Positions 59,628-64,000 of a stretch of 64,000 nt of DNA are shown here, piece after piece (the stretch's first letter is position 1; every line of letters begins with the position of its first letter). This DNA is from Siphonodentalium dalli (lineage: Eukaryota > Mollusca > Scaphopoda > Gadilida > Siphonodentaliidae), in assembly GCA_032622095.1 (NCBI GenBank), contig CP136065.1, forward strand, positions 20,016,134 through 20,080,133, in the 5' to 3' direction. Both the position numbers and the translations under genes were made by a program. The notes beneath the pieces are model-generated. The model saw only the letters and a list, made by a program, of their open reading frames with translations. It made no database searches and was not told the origin of the DNA.

Positions 59628-60193
59628 TTAAAGGGGGACTGTACACTAAATCCAGTCAATTATTGGGCCATATGCATCAAATGAATGTATTTTAGCCAGG
59701 GATGAGTGAAAAATACATTCAAGCGCTCAGGACCGATGCAAACATCATGGTAATTGTGATGATAATGTGTGTATAGCTCAAGCCATAAACTCATTATCAC
59801 CATAATTACCATCGGATGTTTAGATCGATCATTGAGCTCATGAGTGAATTGTGCACTCATCTCTCGCTCATATTCATTCGTTTGTTGCTTATATTCTGTT
59901 GAGTAATTGAAAAAGTGTATCTGTCATTTGCAGAATGAGGTTCCCAGAGGGTGAATTTAGTTATGCTACCCCGCATAGCGGGCTAGCATCACCAAATTCA
60001 CCCTCTGGGAACCTCATTCTGCTGAGATGTAAGCAGAATGAGGTCCCCAGAGGGTAAATTTGGTGATGCTAACCCGCTATGTGGGGTAGCATCACTAAAT
60101 TCACCCTCTGGGGACCTCATTCTGCAAATGACAGGCACACTATTTCAAGGCTTGCCCCATACATGGCTGGATTTGGTGTAAGTCCCCCTTTAA
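59628..60193. mobile_element. TTAA MITE, family 5 (copy B)
   Basis: Orthologous to 50206-50738 by duplication. The left TTAAAGGGGGACTGTACAC and both palindromes are kept, with small differences near 59650-59690 and 59860-59920. Confidence 0.85.
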
Positions 60194-60767
60194 CTGGATA
60201 CCTGAAGGTCGTGGCCCCGCCCCATTAAGGAACTCTCATAGCTTTGGTAAATTATGGGACCTATATGTAACAATCAGCCATACATATTTATCTTGATATG
60301 AATGCAATTTAAATGACTGCCTAAAATCTAATTTCAATTCCGCGGTAACATATTTTTGTGAATCCCGCCCATCCCTCTATACCAGAATAAGGACACCACC
60401 CTATTTGTTACATTGGAATTCACAGTGAATGGAAGCCCATATGTTTTCTCAATTTAGTATACGCCCCAACATTAGCAAAATGTCATTATGGTGGCGGTTG
60501 GTATAGTGAAATCCAAAATCAATCTCGGTTAAACCTAAACTAAATCGATTTGCATTACGCTGAAGTTATATGTCATTAACTGTGTATTAAAATTTGTCAT
60601 CTAAGCATTTGCGTTTACATCGCTTTCAACCGCGGCAGTTTCTCTCAGAAAGCTATTGATTGTTGCATTATATACGTGCGAATCATATATATACGAGATA
60701 TAGCTCGGATGTCTCTATAAGGCTGTGTCAGAATTTGAATTTCCATCCGCACCCATCTTGAAGCAAG

Positions 60768-60992
60768 CCTTGAAATAGGGTGTCTGTCATTTGCAGAATG
60801 AGGTCCCCATAGGGTGAATTTAGTGATGCTACCCCGCATAGCGGGCTAGCATCACCAAATTCACCCTCTGTGAACCTCATTCTGCTGAGGTGTAAGCAGA
60901 ATGAGGTCCCCAGAGGGTGAATCGGGGTAGAATCACTAAATTCACCCTCTGGGGACCTCATTCTGCAAATGACAGACACCCTATTTCAAGCC
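60768..60992. repeat. Second palindromic cassette (copy B)
   Basis: Orthologous to 51320-51545, with the same internal loss in the second palindrome, so that loss predates the duplication. Confidence 0.8.
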
Positions 60993-61035
60993 TTGATTGA
61001 AAGTCCATTTTCAGTGTTACAATTGAATTGTGTTA

Positions 61036-61641
61036 GTGCCACCGCAGACGCTGCGATTTAAATCCTAGATGTGGGGAATCCGTAGGTGGGGGGAATTCGT
61101 ATGTGGGGGGATTCGTAGGTGGGGGGATTCGTAGGTGGCAAGCCCGCGGACGCAGCGATGAGCATTGCGATTTAAGGGAGAGACGCACGATTTGCATACA
61201 TTCAGCCAAACTTGGCAAGAGATTTTCAATATAGAATTTCTCTGGATTTATGTGGCGATAAATTTTGAATTTCACATATCATCTTTATTATATAATAATC
61301 TGAGCAATTATTAAGAGATAATGAAAAACAAAATGTATTTTAATAGATTTGAGGGGTTGAAAATATTTTGTCCCTTTAGGTACCAACTTCTAGAATATAA
61401 TTAATAATTTCAGATAACACTCCACTCAACAAATAGCTTATTGTCTTGGTTCTATGAGAGGAGACTCAACCCATGGATTGAATTTGTTGTTGGCATGTGT
61501 TGTCAAGGACGCGTCACGATTTTCCTGGTAACATAAAACATTTTTTGATCGCTACGATTTGCCTGCGGTCTAATCGTGTGCATGCGCAGTGGGTGCTCCA
61601 TCTGTGACCCCCCATTTAAATCGCAGCGTCTGCGGTGGCAC
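61036..61641. mobile_element. MITE with 28-bp TIRs and TTA duplication (copy B)
   Basis: Orthologous to 51589-52149, with TTA on both sides (61033-61035, 61642-61644). It carries one more GTAGGTGGGGGGATTC unit and about 35 extra bases near 61540-61600. Confidence 0.85.
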
Positions 61642-62110
61642 TTACCTGCATGAGCACTTGTAGTTAATTTGCGACAAATGGTTAATCGGTGTCATTTGGT
61701 GATGAATTTCATCACATAATGGAAATGGCCGAAAATGAATTCCATGAGGAGATTCTTACGAAAGCAACTGACTGAACAGAGAAACATCAATCATTTTAAA
61801 GACATATTATGGACTTGTTGTGGTGCGTGAAACTGAGAAGTTAGCTAGTATTCAGGTGCTATGCCAACTGGAGGAATGTAACATTCTACTAACATCGCCG
61901 AAAATCTCAAACAAGTCGACCGTACCACTCCATAGAAAACATCGTCTGAACTACGCTCAATCGTCAAAAATTACTTCTCGATTCGGGATGCAACTATCTG
62001 CGATAAACTAAAGAACACAATTTGACCACCGAGGGTCACTGCATTTAATTAATACATAAGAATAACGATGCATGCTGTCAATTTGGATACAATAGTTATA
62101 AAGATATTGA

Positions 62111-62472
62111 TTAACCCTTTACCCAACAGAACGGCCCTGTGCCAATGCATTCTCTTATATATGCGAGTCGACCATAGGTCGCCTCGCATATATAAGAGAA
62201 TGCATTGGCTTAACACATTAAAAATTATTTTTTTAAAAGATTATTTTTAGGCCAATGCATTCTCTTATATATGCGAGGCGACCTATGGTCGACTCGCATA
62301 TATAAGAGAATTCATTGGCACAGGGCATAACTGTAACCATCACAATGTGGTCAATGAGCCGGTTCCAATGATATCCATATATGTATGGTTCTATTGAGAC
62401 AGACCGAAGATATTTTAGGCTGTTGAAGCTTTATTTGGCCGGTTTTGGCCGGTTTGTTGGGTAAAGGGTTAA
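62111..62472. mobile_element. TTAA MITE with double palindrome, recent insertion
   Basis: The ends are TTAACCCTTTACCCAACA and its perfect inverse, 18 bases including TTAA, the CCC...GGG form of piggyBac-type ends. Two palindromes (about 62141-62210 and 62251-62325) are themselves inverted copies of each other, with arms GCCAATGCATTCTCTTATAT. Copy A has ATTGATTATTC at the matching point, so this copy is the insertion. Confidence 0.9.
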
Positions 62473-62768
62473 TCTCCATTCTATATATTTGTTCACCCTA
62501 CCGGAGTGTTTCACATCACTTTAAGGCTACGTTCATACGCTGGCAATATTGAACTGCAAACTTCAAAAATGCCAGCTGCAAAGGTTGTTTTGTTTTGTTT
62601 TGTCAGCTGGCATTTTTGCAAGCTATCGACTAGCTCGTGCTGGGTCGTGGCTGGTCGTCAACAATCAACGGTGATTTGTGATAACGGCGTATACCTCACT
62701 GCCGGTGGTCACAACACAAGGCCACTAACAATAATTGATTGTGTCTCTACCGTCCTTGATACGATCGA

Positions 62769-63137
62769 ATGGGATCGGGGTGTGTTCTCTGTGATTCTCA
62801 TACACACATAATTATACATCTGTACGGATCTCCGTTATATGAGGATATGATGATATGGTGTGATACAAAGAGTACCAAAAACGATGCTTCCCGAGTCATA
62901 AATGTGGGAGCTATAGGGGAGATGGTGGCAGGAATCACTATGAGTATCCGGCCATGCATTGCTTCAAATGTGCTTACTTCAGTGAGCGTGTACAAATTCT
63001 CAATTGTTATCGAAATGGTCATGTGTCGATCAGAATGGCATATTGAGATATCACTCAATTCAGATCAAGCTGGGGTTCGAATACGTGCCAACACCATCTA
63101 CCCAGACTGCGATATCGATGTAATTGTAGTGGTTTAA
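62769..63137 (+). CDS. Unrecognised open frame (low support)
   Basis: This is a 122-codon frame just right of the duplication. The middle reads as if it could be protein (A-S-R-V-I-N-V-G-A-I-G-E-M-V-A-G), but no domain, signal or splice support was found. Codon third positions are not clearly biased. An inverted pair (CAAAAATGCCAGCTG and CAGCTGGCATTTTTG, 62565-62618) lies upstream. Probably chance; listed because it is the longest clean frame here. Confidence 0.15.
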   Translation: MGSGCVLCDSHTHIIIHLYGSPLYEDMMIWCDTKSTKNDASRVINVGAIGEMVAGITMSIRPCIASNVLTSVSVYKFSIVIEMVMCRSEWHIEISLNSDQAGVRIRANTIYPDCDIDVIVVV

Positions 63138-63344
63138 AGGTGACTGCTTGTGTCGTGATGGTGGGGGCGATCTAACAGTAGGGATAATGGGATGTTAGTC
63201 TTTGGCATTGATAAAGCATATATGGGCCTATATAATTATTCATGCCATTTGAATAACAATATATTGTGTGCTTTTGATTAACTTGTGTTACTATTTATTT
63301 GATTTCTTTGTTTTGTTTAGCATCAGTACCACGTCGCCCCCAGT

Positions 63345-63440
63345 GTTCACGCTGTCGGTAGCCAAATTAGCCAATGGCTAATCTTTTTCGAATTTGGCTA
63401 ATAAAAATTTCATTTGGCTAAACTTTTGGCTAAGCTTTTT
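63345..63440. repeat. Short cluster of TTGGCTAA motifs
   Basis: TTGGCTAA or its variants (TAGCCAAAT, GGCTAATC) occur about five times, some inverted. It lies just upstream of the zinc-finger-like fragment. Confidence 0.5.
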
Positions 63441-63714
63441 TTTTACCCCAAATGGAGACTGAAAGCATGGAGTCAGAAAGCTAATTCATAAAAGCGCTCA
63501 ATAGATCGACATTCAAGACGAAGTTAGGTGACGAAAGTATTTCATTAATTTCGTACTTATGAAATATCGTTCCGTAACAGCAAAAGGTAAGCTCTAACAT
63601 TTAGTGTACAGTAAACATATTTTTATTTCCAAATCTAACATAAATTTTGGCAAGTGGGTTTTCAATTCTGTGATGTGAACGATCTAGTCCGAAAATATCG
63701 AAAGTGGGAATATA

Positions 63715-63933
63715 TTGCCGACTGTACAAAGGGAAACCCGATCGCGGACAGTACAAAGGGAAACCCGATCGACAACTCTATCAACCAAGCGATCACACAG
63801 TGATATGCAATCATCTTTAGTTTTCACAAGACGGACATTCAAATACGCATGGACATTAAACCGACCGTGGTTGAATCATGACAATGTGAAGAAAGCAATA
63901 TTTTGTAAAGTGTGCATTGACGCTGGTATATAA
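63715..63933 (+). CDS. Start of a possible hAT/ZNF862-like zinc-finger protein
   Basis: The 72-codon frame ends R-T-F-K-Y-A-W-T-L-N-R-P-W-L-N-H and A-I-F-C-K-V-C-I-D-A-G. The W...PWL...FC..C spacing recalls the N-terminal finger of ZNF862-like and related hAT-derived proteins. The N-terminal part has a repeated V-Q-R-E-T-R-S (a 24-base DNA duplication). The frame stops at 63931, though GCTG|GTATAT could be a weak donor just before it. The rest would lie right of the window. Confidence 0.35.
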   Translation: MPTVQRETRSRTVQRETRSTTLSTKRSHSDMQSSLVFTRRTFKYAWTLNRPWLNHDNVKKAIFCKVCIDAGI

Positions 63934-64000
63934 GCAATTTGTTCGTAACAGGCTGTTTTAATCTGGAGAAAAATTACGTCATTCTGCACGAAACAGCAAA

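Larger units (their letters stand above)
56871..62525. repeat. Segmental duplication, copy B
   Basis: Matches 45087-52687. Insertions relative to copy A are 57390-58107 (retroposon-like tandem), about 58382-58930, and the TTAA MITE at 62111-62472. It lacks the TIR transposon of copy A. Homology ends at CATCACTTTAA. It includes the AATATAGTAATGCTGAATTGTT tandem at 58297-58380. Confidence 0.88.

Overview
The window is animal nuclear DNA. It is AT-rich, its genes are split by introns with canonical GT/AG sites, and most of its length is nested mobile DNA and simple repeats. The gene content (a short RecQ-type helicase, a DUF6589 protein with a ZAD-like zinc finger, cysteine-rich receptor exons) and the mix of TTAA-ended MITEs, RTE-like repeats and a decayed LINE fit a marine invertebrate, most likely a lophotrochozoan such as a mollusc or brachiopod. 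The sequence alone does not fix the species.

Left part (1-13.7 kb): pieces of what looks like one minus-strand gene for a single-pass membrane protein. A first exon carries a signal peptide and a cysteine-rich module (13248-13479). A middle exon lies at 8920-9030, a Thr-rich exon at 2938-3003, and a transmembrane exon at 1241-1426. Just downstream of the Thr-rich exon is an eleven-unit minisatellite in which each unit looks like a copied mini-exon with its own splice sites. RTE-like repeats (7.27-8.55 kb) and MITEs fill the introns.

Centre (14.2-27.8 kb): the most interesting locus. A three-exon RecQ-like helicase (plus, 14424-17513) and a six-exon DUF6589/zinc-finger gene (minus, 27672-19952) face each other tail to tail. 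Several exons do not start with Met; I assembled them from splice sites and frame. Both genes carry the same intronic tandem repeat, and four related TTAA hairpin MITEs lie in and between them. The DUF6589 reading frame has one frameshift in its last exon. I infer a mobile or formerly mobile helicase/transposase-like module.

Right part (28-64 kb): no intact gene is recognised. It holds a 3.5-kb GC-ended inverted-repeat element with a foldback element nested inside it (28.06-31.60 kb), a 3.5-kb retroposon-like tandem array (35.6-39.1 kb), and a second, decayed copy of the receptor first exon (39.9 kb). It also holds G/C-tract repeats with a 31-nt G run (42.5-44.7 kb). A large segmental duplication (45.09-52.69 and 56.87-62.53 kb) lets several insertions be dated. 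One copy has a 3,665-bp TIR transposon with an 8-bp target duplication that is an empty site in the other. The other copy has a TTAA MITE that the first lacks. A decayed LINE with a TAA tail abuts the left edge of the second copy. The right edge shows the start of a possible hAT-type zinc-finger gene.
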